64,000 bases of DNA from Pyrinomonadaceae bacterium (GTDB lineage: Bacteria > Acidobacteriota > Blastocatellia > Pyrinomonadales > Pyrinomonadaceae). The notes beneath the pieces were generated by a model. The model saw only the letters and a program-made list of their open reading frames with translations, did not search any database and was not told the origin of the DNA. Both the position numbers and the translations under genes were made by a program. Positions 17,238 through 26,093 of this stretch are shown here, piece by piece. Location: the NCBI GenBank assembly GCA_014380365.1, contig JACMJZ010000004.1, forward strand, positions 212,851 through 276,850, written 5' to 3'. Within the stretch, counting starts at the first letter, position 1. Every line of letters begins with the position of its first letter.

Positions 17238-20062
17238 GGCATCACCCCCAATTCCAGCGGCGCGGCATCCAGCGTCAAGAGCTCGGCAGACAACACGCCC
17301 GCGTCATCGCCGGCCCGCGGCGCAGCGGCAGCAAGAAATGAGTTCAACGTTTCGGTCGCACCGGTGCGATAGAGCTTGTTAATATCGACTGCGACGACGC
17401 CCGCCACGTTTTGCATCACGGCGAAGACCTCACTCAGCGTAACCGGTTGGCCGAAGCCGCGAGCCGCAAACGAAAAGCTGGTTCTCAACGCCGTCTCAAT
17501 CGCCGCGAGCACGTTCGCTTCGATGTACTGCGAATCGATCTTCACATCGGCGAGCAGCTTGAAGGTCACGCCGCGATACGACTTGATCGTGATCGGCACA
17601 TGCGGATCGCCCGACTGCAAGATTGCCGAAACCAGATTTCCATGGAGTGGCGCGTCGTCCGCGACCTCGGCGCCGTCAATACCCGCCACGGTGATGAAGA
17701 CGCCACGCGTGTGAATGTTCCAGGTCCACGTCGCCAGTGCTTTCGCGATGCCTGAAAAGGTGCGCGCGAAGTCTTCATAGTCGCGCAGCGACACGATGCG
17801 ATCCAGAGTCAGTACCGTCAGCGGTGAGTTGGCACGCGCGTCGGCGAGCACCTGCGGGTCCTGTGCGCCGCTCGCGGCCAGGGGGTTTAGCACGCTCTTG
17901 ACGCCAAGCGGTCTGGTCATCAGCAAACTGAGCTGCCCCGGAGCCATCAAGCCGCTGATCCCGATGCCTTTGCGATAGGTAGCCTTCACGTTTTCGTTGC
18001 CGATCGGGAGACGCGCGCCGGTGATGCCGTCACCGAATTGGACCTTGGCCGTCTGGTCGTCATCGATGTGGGTTACGTAGATGCGCTCGCGTGGGCCATG
18101 GCCAAACAGAGTCGGCACTTCCGTCCATTCCAGGTCATTGACGCGGAGCTCGAGCGTGGATTCACCACCGCTGGGATTGTCGGCACTGGTGTAGGTTAGC
18201 GGCGATTGACGCAGCGTGAAGCGTTGATAGGGTTGGCCCGCGTTGCCGCTTCCCAGCACTTCGTCTTTGACCGTTTCGCCGTGGGTGGAGAGGGCCACGT
18301 TTCCTGCAATCGTCACCGTCACGCGGTCGTAGACATTCTGTAGCGCGAAAGCACTCAGCTGTGGCCGGATCAATTTAAGAATCGTGTGCTCAGCGTCGGC
18401 GCTCAACACCGCCTGCTGCAGTTGGACTACTTCGCTGACCAGTACATCTGAGGCAGCTGCGGGTGCAAGTGTGATCTTGTCGTCCGCGGCAGTGATGAAT
18501 CCCTCAAAGCCAGTCTTGTCGACCAGGCGCCAGGTCGTTTGATTCGGCTCCTCTTCGGTCACGGTTGGCGCCGCGGTCACGATCAGACTGTCGCCAGCGG
18601 CAAGTGCGACTTCTTCGGAACCATCCAACGAGGTCAGAGACTGGTTTGCCCGAGTGGTACCAATAATCGCTCGCATGCGCTTCCCGGTCACAATCAGCTC
18701 TCGGCCTTCTTCCAGACCGTCGACGACGCCTTCGAGAACTATCTCGTTTTTCCAGACCGGATCGGTCAGCGGTGTTTCGGCCAACTCCAACAAATCGCTT
18801 TGGGCGAAGACGGTCGTGTCACGAGGCGCGAACTTCTCGATGTTTTCACCGGAGATCTTCAGCAGCGTCGTCTTGGCGCTCATGTTGAAATCCACCTTCG
18901 TTTCCTCTCCTACTCCGCCCACCTTGTAGAGTTCCTTATAAGGTGGAAACGTACTCGCAAGGTCATCGCTCTTGCTTTGAGGTTTTACCAGCACGATCCA
19001 ACTGTTAAGAGTCACCTGGCTGTAAACTGCATCCAGGTTGATGATCGTTGTCGCGTCGAGAAATCTCTTATCGGCCCAGGAGGTGTCGCGGCCAACAAAC
19101 GCGCCTGGCTCAAACTTTGAGGTGATCGCACTCCCGGCGGCGACCGGAGCGACTGGCGCCACCTCGCCGACACGTAGCGCCACGGGAAGTGTTTTCCACG
19201 CCGGTGCATTGAAGCCAAAGATCGACGCATGCAGTCGCAATGCGTAAACCTTCGTCCCCTGCTTTGGCGAATCGCTGAACGGAATCTTGCTGCCGAGCGG
19301 TTCACTCCAACGCACGAGCGTGCGCTGGTTCGGGGCATCAGGCTCGACGGCGGCCACCGAGCGAATCTCCCAGTTATCGTTGTTCTTATTCGACTCGCGC
19401 TCGGCGCCGACAATGAGAAGCGGATCGCCGGGTTTCAGATTCGTCGTCACTCCACTGAGAAAAGTGAACCTGTCGCCGAACACCGGATTGTGCAGTTCGG
19501 TCTGGCGCGGCCTCATGGCATTGAATTCAGCGCGGGCATCGATTTGCTCAACGGTCTCAAAGCTTTGCGGCTTTTCGTCGGGACCCGGAATGCTCTGCAC
19601 TCTCAGCCCCTCGTCGATGGTCACGGCTCCCGGCGCGCCGGCAGCGCTTTCCAGAGTGAAGGCGAGATAGGTGCTCGCCGCGACGCCGGGTCGCAACTCG
19701 TAACCTATCAACCGGGCCAGATCGATAATTGAGCGGCGCTCGGTGGCCGTGCGCAGATACGATTCGTTCGCGATGCGCTCCTGATAGAAGGTAAGCACGT
19801 CGGCGGTTACGGCCCATGCGTCGAGCAAGGCGATCGTGAAATCGTCGTCGTCGCGCGTCATCAGTTTGCGCAGCTCAGACAGGCCCGATTCGGAAAGCCG
19901 GGCCAGCATGCTGGTTTTGAACTTCGCGTGCGTGCCGATGCGATAAGCTATCGCGGTGAGGCCAGGCCGGTTGTCGATGGCCATTGGAGTTTCGACCGCA
20001 ATCCCGGCGCAGCACCCGCAGTCATTCAAATTCAGTTCCGGTTGGTCTAATGACAGCGTCAT
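17234..20062 (-). CDS. Putative baseplate assembly protein, gpJ-like (second copy)
   Basis: 942 residues. The N-terminus (LNDCGCCAGI, then MARLSESGLSELRKLMTRDDDD type sequence and YLRTATERRS) and the C-terminal half (TLDRIVSLRDYEDFARTFSG, a hallmark of the gpJ family) match the large putative baseplate assembly proteins of environmental eCIS clusters, equivalent to Afp11/12. It would form part of the baseplate wedge. A Cys-rich CGCC sits near residue 16. It overlaps both neighbours by four bases, indicating coupled translation. It is paralogous in layout to the preceding gpJ-like gene. Confidence 0.85.
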   Translation of the reverse strand: MTLSLDQPELNLNDCGCCAGIAVETPMAIDNRPGLTAIAYRIGTHAKFKTSMLARLSESGLSELRKLMTRDDDDFTIALLDAWAVTADVLTFYQERIANESYLRTATERRSIIDLARLIGYELRPGVAASTYLAFTLESAAGAPGAVTIDEGLRVQSIPGPDEKPQSFETVEQIDARAEFNAMRPRQTELHNPVFGDRFTFLSGVTTNLKPGDPLLIVGAERESNKNNDNWEIRSVAAVEPDAPNQRTLVRWSEPLGSKIPFSDSPKQGTKVYALRLHASIFGFNAPAWKTLPVALRVGEVAPVAPVAAGSAITSKFEPGAFVGRDTSWADKRFLDATTIINLDAVYSQVTLNSWIVLVKPQSKSDDLASTFPPYKELYKVGGVGEETKVDFNMSAKTTLLKISGENIEKFAPRDTTVFAQSDLLELAETPLTDPVWKNEIVLEGVVDGLEEGRELIVTGKRMRAIIGTTRANQSLTSLDGSEEVALAAGDSLIVTAAPTVTEEEPNQTTWRLVDKTGFEGFITAADDKITLAPAAASDVLVSEVVQLQQAVLSADAEHTILKLIRPQLSAFALQNVYDRVTVTIAGNVALSTHGETVKDEVLGSGNAGQPYQRFTLRQSPLTYTSADNPSGGESTLELRVNDLEWTEVPTLFGHGPRERIYVTHIDDDQTAKVQFGDGITGARLPIGNENVKATYRKGIGISGLMAPGQLSLLMTRPLGVKSVLNPLAASGAQDPQVLADARANSPLTVLTLDRIVSLRDYEDFARTFSGIAKALATWTWNIHTRGVFITVAGIDGAEVADDAPLHGNLVSAILQSGDPHVPITIKSYRGVTFKLLADVKIDSQYIEANVLAAIETALRTSFSFAARGFGQPVTLSEVFAVMQNVAGVVAVDINKLYRTGATETLNSFLAAAAPRAGDDAGVLSAELLTLDAAPLELGVMP

Positions 20063-22614
20063 TTCCCGCCCTCCAGAGTTAACCGAAAGACGCCGCGCTC
20101 GGCAAAATTCGGATCGTTATCGAGGCGCGCAATCTCCAAACGGCCGATCTGCATCACGCCGTCATCGAGCGCCTGGCGGCTGGCGATTCCGAGTCGCTGA
20201 AACTTTTCAAAGGTCACAAAGCGGACGCCTTCGACCTTTTGGGCGGCCGCGTAGAGCACACTGAGATAGACCGGCTGAGCGAAGGTGAAATTGTCCGGAT
20301 GAAAGACGCCGCGCTGACCGTCGGGTAGAATCCGGTTGCTGAAGACTTGCAGCAGTGCAGCCTTGACGTCGCTGCTGAAATAGTTGGGTTGAACGCAAAC
20401 AGTCATCTCGAGTTCCAGCGGCACGAACTGTGGGCCATCGATCTCGACGTCATGACCGGCCATCCGAAACCGTTCGAGGTGCAGCCGCATGTCCTGTTCG
20501 AAATCGGCATCGACGGGCCGGCCACCCAGGCGGTCGAGCGTCAAAAAGATCGTTCGCCAACTGCCGGTCCAGCGCACGGTAGCCGCGGCCTGCTGGACTT
20601 CGCGATGACGCTCAGCCACCGCGGCATAGTCGTCGGGCGTGACGGCGCGCTCTTGAATACGAAATGCGCTCGGGGCAATCCGGCGCACATGCTCGCTGCT
20701 CTCCGGATTGGCGCCACCGCTTGCCGGCAGCGGCTGATGTACGCCCGTGACGCGGTTGTCAGTAGTCAAAATATGGGCCAGCGATTCGGCGCCGACATTG
20801 CCGCTGACTCCGTTGCCGATCCGATACGTAGCGGTGAATTCCAAGTCGGGCGCGGGTTGCAAGCCATATTGATCGTCGCCAAAGCGGAGGGTCGCGCGTC
20901 CCTCCTCATCGACCTCAGCCACGAATTCCCTGGCGAAGGCGTCGCTGGATAACAGGTTGCGTTGCGGTTCCCAAAAGCCGCTGTTGGAATCGTCGAGCGA
21001 GATTTGGGGCAGCACCTCACTCATTTCCCAACGAAATGCGCCGGCGGCAGAAGCGTCAGGGTTCCGGGCGAATGGCAATGGCGAAGCGTTCTGAATCGGT
21101 TTCAACCGCGCGGCTTGCGTGAGCGGCTGTTCCTTGAGCTGCGGGCGAAAATGCTGCAGCCCGGGCAACGATGCATTGTCCGAGCAGTGACCGCTTGCTG
21201 CCGACGCCACAGTCGCGAGCGAATCACCGGCTGACGGCACCGTGCCGAGCTCTTCTGACTTCAGCGTCTCGCCATGGTCGGCCAGCACTATGTTTCCGTA
21301 AGCGACACTGATGTTGTTTTTGTACTCCGAGGTTTCGGTCCGGGCCGAGATGCAGAGCGCGAACGGTAACGCGTCATCTGTGTGCCATTTAATTTCGGTC
21401 AGTAGTTGTTCCTTGTTGGTCTTCGGATCGATTACCAGTTTGTCGACTGAGGATTCGACTATCGTGAGACGAACCGCGTGACGGTGAGCCGGATCGGCAT
21501 CGGCCGCAACGCCGGTCAGTGGCCCGGCTACTTCCTGGAAAACAAGCACGTCGCCCGCCAGTAACTTCGGCAGTTTGCCTTTCAACGTTGCGCGCGTCGC
21601 GCCCGCGGCCAGACAACAACGCTCATCGCCCCACGTGTAAAACTCGATCTCGTTGTGCGCTGGGTAGAGGGTGATGTCCTCCATGGTTTCAAAAACCTGC
21701 GGCGCTGCGGCGGTGATCTGACGCATTTCATCCTTATTTTTTGGGTTGACGACGTCCTGCTCCAGTCCGGCGACGCGTGTAAGCAGCGGCGTCCCTTTCT
21801 TTAACACGACGTCGTCCGAATCAGTTTGCACCTGCACCCAGCCTCGCGCGTTGCAGCCGTCGTGCATGAAGTAGTCGATCAAGAGCGCGTGACGGCGCAC
21901 GGAAACGCGGCGTCGAGCTGTGTTGAGATATGCCTCAGTAGCAATCGCGTCCTGTTGGTAGCTGAGATGATCGCCGACGTAGGCGAGCAACTCGACCAAC
22001 GCCACTCCAAGGTCCGACGGGTTGCGTTCACGCCATTGCGGTATCAGCAACGACATGCGATCAAGCATCAACTGGCGGAAGCTGTTGTAGTCTTTCGCCA
22101 GATAATCAATTTCCGGCTCGGCGGCCGCTTCCTCCGAGCAGGTTTGGTCCGTGCGGCAATCAAAGTCGCTCGGACATTCGATCTTGAAAGAGAACGGCAC
22201 GGAAGAGAGCACCGGATCGAAGCGCTCGGGCGGTTGGCCGGCGCCGCTCTGACTGCTGCCCAGCGCGTGTTGAGCGTCCTCGACCAAACGCAACGTATAG
22301 GTCGAATAATCGCCCGGTTGATCGACTTCGACCGTGAGGACGTTTGACTGGTCGCCCGTGCCGGCCGTCGCGGCGACCACCCTGATACCGCGTATTCGTT
22401 CGCCGCCCTGGATGAGCAAGTTGTTGGGCAGCAACGGCGGGACCCCGATCGGCTTGAGGAAGTGGACGAACAGAAAGCGCTGGCGGTGGGACGCCACCGG
22501 CGCGTCGTTGTCCAGCACCTCAAGAAAATCGATGCCGTTATAGTCAACGCCGTTTACGAGTCCGTGATCGCGCACGAACGCGCGGCGGCGATCATCGCAG
22601 CAAAAATAGATCAT
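20059..22614 (-). CDS. Putative baseplate assembly protein, gpJ-like (first copy)
   Basis: 851 residues. It contains DYLAKDYNSFRQLMLDRMS, LGVALVELLAYVGDHLSYQQD, YLNTARRRVSVRRHALLIDY, then AVTPDDYAAVAERHREVQQA in the C-terminal half. These are recognisable features of the phage baseplate J-like family in eCIS. The first 150 residues form a separate beta-rich domain. It overlaps the gp25 gene upstream and the second gpJ-like gene downstream by four bases each. Two different gpJ-like proteins are normal in this class of eCIS. Confidence 0.87.
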   Translation of the reverse strand: MIYFCCDDRRRAFVRDHGLVNGVDYNGIDFLEVLDNDAPVASHRQRFLFVHFLKPIGVPPLLPNNLLIQGGERIRGIRVVAATAGTGDQSNVLTVEVDQPGDYSTYTLRLVEDAQHALGSSQSGAGQPPERFDPVLSSVPFSFKIECPSDFDCRTDQTCSEEAAAEPEIDYLAKDYNSFRQLMLDRMSLLIPQWRERNPSDLGVALVELLAYVGDHLSYQQDAIATEAYLNTARRRVSVRRHALLIDYFMHDGCNARGWVQVQTDSDDVVLKKGTPLLTRVAGLEQDVVNPKNKDEMRQITAAAPQVFETMEDITLYPAHNEIEFYTWGDERCCLAAGATRATLKGKLPKLLAGDVLVFQEVAGPLTGVAADADPAHRHAVRLTIVESSVDKLVIDPKTNKEQLLTEIKWHTDDALPFALCISARTETSEYKNNISVAYGNIVLADHGETLKSEELGTVPSAGDSLATVASAASGHCSDNASLPGLQHFRPQLKEQPLTQAARLKPIQNASPLPFARNPDASAAGAFRWEMSEVLPQISLDDSNSGFWEPQRNLLSSDAFAREFVAEVDEEGRATLRFGDDQYGLQPAPDLEFTATYRIGNGVSGNVGAESLAHILTTDNRVTGVHQPLPASGGANPESSEHVRRIAPSAFRIQERAVTPDDYAAVAERHREVQQAAATVRWTGSWRTIFLTLDRLGGRPVDADFEQDMRLHLERFRMAGHDVEIDGPQFVPLELEMTVCVQPNYFSSDVKAALLQVFSNRILPDGQRGVFHPDNFTFAQPVYLSVLYAAAQKVEGVRFVTFEKFQRLGIASRQALDDGVMQIGRLEIARLDNDPNFAERGVFRLTLEGGK

Positions 22615-22976
22615 CCGGTTCGTCCTTCTCTAACAAATTGGGCTACCTGCCGCTGTTGATTGCGGCGGACAGTGTATTGGACCAGCACGCGCAAGGTTGA
22701 GTCCTCGCTTTGCACGTCTACCGCCTCGACTTGTATCAAATCGCCGAGCCACTGTTGCAGTGCTCCCTGCACCGTTATCTGCGTCGCGGAAGCCAGCGCC
22801 TGACTGTTCGGTGCGAAGATGAGTTGCAGCACACCACTGCCGAACGTGGGCCGATTCACCCGTTCGCCGGGGGTGGTGAATAAGACTTGTTCGATCAGAT
22901 CGCGAATGTGCTCGCCATCGGTGGTCTCGGCCGTGCGGCCGCGACTGTCATAGTCGTATGGGTAATCGAGCTGCAT
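22611..22976 (-). CDS. GPW/gp25-family baseplate protein (Afp9-like)
   Basis: 121 residues with HIRDLIEQVLFTTPGERVNR, then PTFGSGV and LVQYTVRRN, the conserved signature of the gp25/gpW baseplate family. The protein links the sheath to the baseplate wedge and starts sheath assembly in related contractile systems. Length and motif are complete. Its stop overlaps the following gpJ-like start. Confidence 0.92.
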   Translation of the reverse strand: MQLDYPYDYDSRGRTAETTDGEHIRDLIEQVLFTTPGERVNRPTFGSGVLQLIFAPNSQALASATQITVQGALQQWLGDLIQVEAVDVQSEDSTLRVLVQYTVRRNQQRQVAQFVREGRTG

Positions 22977-22988
22977 CGATGCTCCTTT

Positions 22989-23312
22989 TCAGGTGGCCTT
23001 CACACGCACCTGCGTCATCACGATATTGAGCGGCGTACCCGTCGGTGTGCAGAGGGCCTGGCTGTCCTGCAACAGGACCGGTTGCCCGCCCGCCATGACG
23101 CGGGTGGCGCCCATCAGGAATTGCGCGGTCACGCAGGGACCATTGCCGGCCGACGGCGGCGGGAATGGGCAACCCGCAACCGTGTACATCGTCGGCAGGG
23201 TGACGATCTGCTGACCGCCGACTTTGACTCGCGGATTTGGAACTGTCGGCTGCGCCTGCCCACCGTGGGCGCAAAGCACCGTCGCTCCCATGTGTAAAAT
23301 AAAGCCTGGCAT
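22989..23312 (-). CDS. PAAR-like spike tip protein
   Basis: 107 residues, rich in Gly, Pro and Val with alternating strands: LHMGATVLCAHGGQ, then LPTMYTVAGCPFP, FLMGATRVMAGGQPV. This is the DUF4280/PAAR-like pattern. Such proteins form the sharp tip on the gpV spike and often bind a metal through Cys/His. Three Cys and two His are available for this. It follows the gpV gene directly, which fits the role. Confidence 0.82.
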   Translation of the reverse strand: MPGFILHMGATVLCAHGGQAQPTVPNPRVKVGGQQIVTLPTMYTVAGCPFPPPSAGNGPCVTAQFLMGATRVMAGGQPVLLQDSQALCTPTGTPLNIVMTQVRVKAT

Positions 23313-23314
23313 CT

Positions 23315-23815
23315 CTAGATCACCTCCAAGGCGCCGCCGTTTACTTGCACTTGTGGACCAGTCATCTTAATTGTGCCGCCCTGCCCGTTGGTAATCTCGA
23401 TACTGGTCGCGTTCATTACGATCTTCTGTCCGCCCGAAGTCTGCAGGGTGATGCCGCCGATGCCCGGCGTATCGTCGAGGATGATGCTGTGCCCGCCTTC
23501 GGTCTGGATGATCACTTTCTTGTAGGGCGGCGCGAGCAGATCGGGTGGCGCCTCAGCCACCGAACCTATCCAACAACCAGCCCAAATTGGATAGTCAGGA
23601 TCGCCATGCTCAAATTCGATCCAGACCCCGGCGCCCACTTTCGGCAACGCGAAAAAGCCCATGGCGCTGCCGGCAAAGGGCAAACACGGCATGGCCCAGC
23701 CACTCTCTTGATCGCCCATTACGTCCGGCACCTTGGCCCGCACGCGATTCATCATCAGCGGATCCTGAATGTCCGTTACAGTGCCGCGATATTTTCCGAA
23801 GAACTGATTGCCCAT
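23315..23815 (-). CDS. Baseplate spike protein gpV (Afp8/VgrG C-part-like)
   Basis: 166 residues. The N-terminal OB-fold is visible in FFGKYRGTVTDIQDPLMMNR, VRAKVPDV and GVWIEFEHGDPDYPIWAGCW. The C-terminal 70 residues are short regular strands (GITLQTSGGQKIVMNATSIEI) expected for a trimeric beta-helical needle. In longer eCIS spikes this module is fused to a gpD-like part; here gpD is the separate upstream gene. Confidence 0.9.
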   Translation of the reverse strand: MGNQFFGKYRGTVTDIQDPLMMNRVRAKVPDVMGDQESGWAMPCLPFAGSAMGFFALPKVGAGVWIEFEHGDPDYPIWAGCWIGSVAEAPPDLLAPPYKKVIIQTEGGHSIILDDTPGIGGITLQTSGGQKIVMNATSIEITNGQGGTIKMTGPQVQVNGGALEVI

Positions 23816-23824
23816 GTTGCGACC

Positions 23825-24943
23825 TCAGGGGACGACTACCGGCAGCAGCGCGCCCGTTCCTTCTCTACTGGCCGAGAAACTCTGCTTGTAGTCACCGATT
23901 GTGAGCGTGTGCGTCACGCTCTTCACATAGTAGTTGCCGTCATAAGCAAGGCCGGCGCCGCGAATGCCGACCAGCTTGCGCGCCCGCAGGACATGACCGT
24001 AACGGACGCTGTCGATCTCGCCGGTACCATTCACCGAATCGGGAGCATTCGTGGCCCGGGACAGCGCGTTCGTGGCGGCCCGCGCCGGATTCTGGTTGGC
24101 ACTGTCGCGCAGCAGCACCGTGCGCAGCGCCGCAGTAGGCGACGACACGAGCGGTGGGATGCGCAACGAGGGCAAAGGCGGAATCGGAATCGCGGTCTTG
24201 GTGATTGGCTCGACGAAGCTGCCACTGGTGTTGATCGGAGCGAGTGCATCTTGCGTGAAGTGCAGAGACTTGAGATTCGAGGCCGGTCCCGGGCCCAGGG
24301 TCAGAGCCGACTGCGGCAGACCAATCCGGCTGGGCGCTCCCCAGAAAGCAGTATTGACGCCAAACGTCAACGGCTCAATGTAGAAGACAAAGCCATTGCG
24401 CTCAGCCAGCCGGCGAATAAATTTGAGATCGGTCTCGTTCTGGCGCGGAATGCGATCGATGATCAGCGGCACATCCGTGGTCGGCGTGACCTGCGGCACC
24501 AGTCCGTACTTTGCATAGCTGGCGATCAGTTGAGTGACAATAAGAAAGTCCGGCTGGTTCTCATACTTCTCATTTTTCTCTTCCAGATCGAGCATGATGC
24601 TGACGTCTTTGCCGGTCACCGTTAGCGTGCTCGAACCCGGATCGGGGTTCGGCGCGTGTTGCTGGTGCGTAATGATGCCGTCGATCAACACTTCCGGAGT
24701 CGCGCCCATCAGCACGCCAATGATCACGCGCGTGGAAGGAGCCAATGCACCGCTTTGCAAAAGGGTGTAATCGGTGGGCTGACTCTTGCTGAGGGCAAAC
24801 GTGAGCTGGAATCCATCGCCATTCTCGGCATCATTGGTTACCTGGACGTTGGTCAGCGCCTGCAACGCGTCGGGCGGCGCCGGCAACGGCACCGTCTGGC
24901 CCAACCATAAAATCAAGCGTATCCCAAGCTGGCTAGTTAACAT
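23825..24943 (-). CDS. gpD-like hub protein (Afp8 N-part)
   Basis: 372 residues. DFLIVTQLIASYAKYGLVP, then PRQNETDLKFIRRLAERNGFVFYIE is the phage late-control gene D signature (VgrG gp27-like hub). It would trimerise between tube and spike. The gene sits between LysM and gpV genes, matching eCIS order. The first 25 residues are weakly conserved, and the start is taken as the only ATG in frame near the LysM stop. Confidence 0.88.
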   Translation of the reverse strand: MLTSQLGIRLILWLGQTVPLPAPPDALQALTNVQVTNDAENGDGFQLTFALSKSQPTDYTLLQSGALAPSTRVIIGVLMGATPEVLIDGIITHQQHAPNPDPGSSTLTVTGKDVSIMLDLEEKNEKYENQPDFLIVTQLIASYAKYGLVPQVTPTTDVPLIIDRIPRQNETDLKFIRRLAERNGFVFYIEPLTFGVNTAFWGAPSRIGLPQSALTLGPGPASNLKSLHFTQDALAPINTSGSFVEPITKTAIPIPPLPSLRIPPLVSSPTAALRTVLLRDSANQNPARAATNALSRATNAPDSVNGTGEIDSVRYGHVLRARKLVGIRGAGLAYDGNYYVKSVTHTLTIGDYKQSFSASREGTGALLPVVVP

Positions 24944-24951
24944 GATTCTTC

Positions 24952-25251
24952 CTAAATGTCCGGCAGCGCGATCTTGACCACGCCTCCGGTCTCTTCAAGC
25001 TCCTCCGGTTGGAGCACGTCATTGGCATCACAAACACGCCAGAACTGCGTGGGGTCGCCAAGATAGCGGGCCGTGATGTTGTCGAGCCGCTCGCCCTGCG
25101 CGACCGTGTGTTCGACCAGGGTCGTAAGATTCTCGCTGGGCGGAATGATGCGGCGACGCACATAACGCACCTCGCGCGTGCCGTCATCCTGATCCGGAAC
25201 ACTTATCGTGGTAGTTTCAAGATTGAAATAGCGGCTGCTCTTGTCGAACAT
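24952..25251 (-). CDS. LysM-type eCIS protein (Afp7 C-part/tail protein X-like)
   Basis: 99 residues. HTVAQGERLDNITARYLGDP, then TQFWRVCDAND is a compact LysM-like module. In eCIS and phage tails the equivalent protein connects the tube-initiator to the hub. It is encoded separately from the upstream tube-initiator gene, whereas in Afp7-type proteins the two parts are fused. Confidence 0.85.
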   Translation of the reverse strand: MFDKSSRYFNLETTTISVPDQDDGTREVRYVRRRIIPPSENLTTLVEHTVAQGERLDNITARYLGDPTQFWRVCDANDVLQPEELEETGGVVKIALPDI

Positions 25252-25273
25252 TCAGGCTCCTTCTATGCGACTC

Positions 25274-25912
25274 TTAAAGCGTAGTCCCGATGGCGGCGAC
25301 GTTGCTGACGCCCCCGATTGTTGCCATCACTTCCTTGACAATTTGGTGGACCATGAACAGCGCCCCGCCTACACTCAACAGACCCAGATCCTGATAATTC
25401 AAAACTCTCAAACCAAGGTTCACTTTGGCGCGTATCGGATTCAGGTTCGTATCAAAAGCCTCTTCGGTAATGCTAAAAGTTGTCAGGCGCACGGGCACGA
25501 CGCGCTTCAGGCCCCAAATGAACAGTGTGAGCGGCGCTTCCGGAGGAATAACTTCGATGACTCCCGCCGCCATCAGCAGTTCGTTCGCAATGACCAGCGC
25601 AGACTTGGGATAGAGCAGCATTTCCAACGATGAGAGCGTCGGATATAAGCCTATTGTCGTGGCGATACCGTCTGCCCTTTCCAGTTGGTCGGCGGCGTCG
25701 ATCTCCATTGCGACGGTGATGTTTTCTTGCGGCGGACCTTTCAGGCGTAGTGCTTCTCCGGGATTGGTGCCGCCCGTCGTCTGTGCGGTCAGCGTGCGCG
25801 TAAGCGTATCGGGGTTGTATTGAAACACGATCACGCTTGCCAGCGGATTAAACGGATCAAGCCCGATGATCGCGCCTTTCTGCACTTTGGGTGAACCAGG
25901 AAATGTACTCAT
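25274..25912 (-). CDS. CIS tube-initiator protein (Afp7 N-part)
   Basis: 212 residues. IVFQYNPDTLTRTLTAQ is the recognised signature of the contractile injection system tube protein family, and the sequence continues with QENITVAMEIDAADQLE and SLEMLLYP. It forms the first ring on which the inner tube is built. A gap of 180 bases separates it from the last cargo gene, so an internal promoter there is possible, though I see no convincing one. Confidence 0.87.
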   Translation of the reverse strand: MSTFPGSPKVQKGAIIGLDPFNPLASVIVFQYNPDTLTRTLTAQTTGGTNPGEALRLKGPPQENITVAMEIDAADQLERADGIATTIGLYPTLSSLEMLLYPKSALVIANELLMAAGVIEVIPPEAPLTLFIWGLKRVVPVRLTTFSITEEAFDTNLNPIRAKVNLGLRVLNYQDLGLLSVGGALFMVHQIVKEVMATIGGVSNVAAIGTTL

Positions 25913-26093
25913 ATGCTATCCATATCTACTCGCTTCGCGACGTTCATGGCTGAGGCCTTCTCTTCTCGCAGTCGGTTCCATCGCCCAGCGCTTTTCGCGA
26001 TCGAAGTCTTACTTCCATCTCAATCAGTCTTCACGAAACCTCAGTCGGCAATAACTAGAAGGGTGTCCGCTACACAGCCCTCACACTAACCGG

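Noticed and set aside
23345..24625. Plus-strand 426-residue open frame opposite the gpV and gpD genes
   Set aside because: Complete overlap with two recognised eCIS genes on the other strand; composition rich in Arg/His as expected of a shadow.
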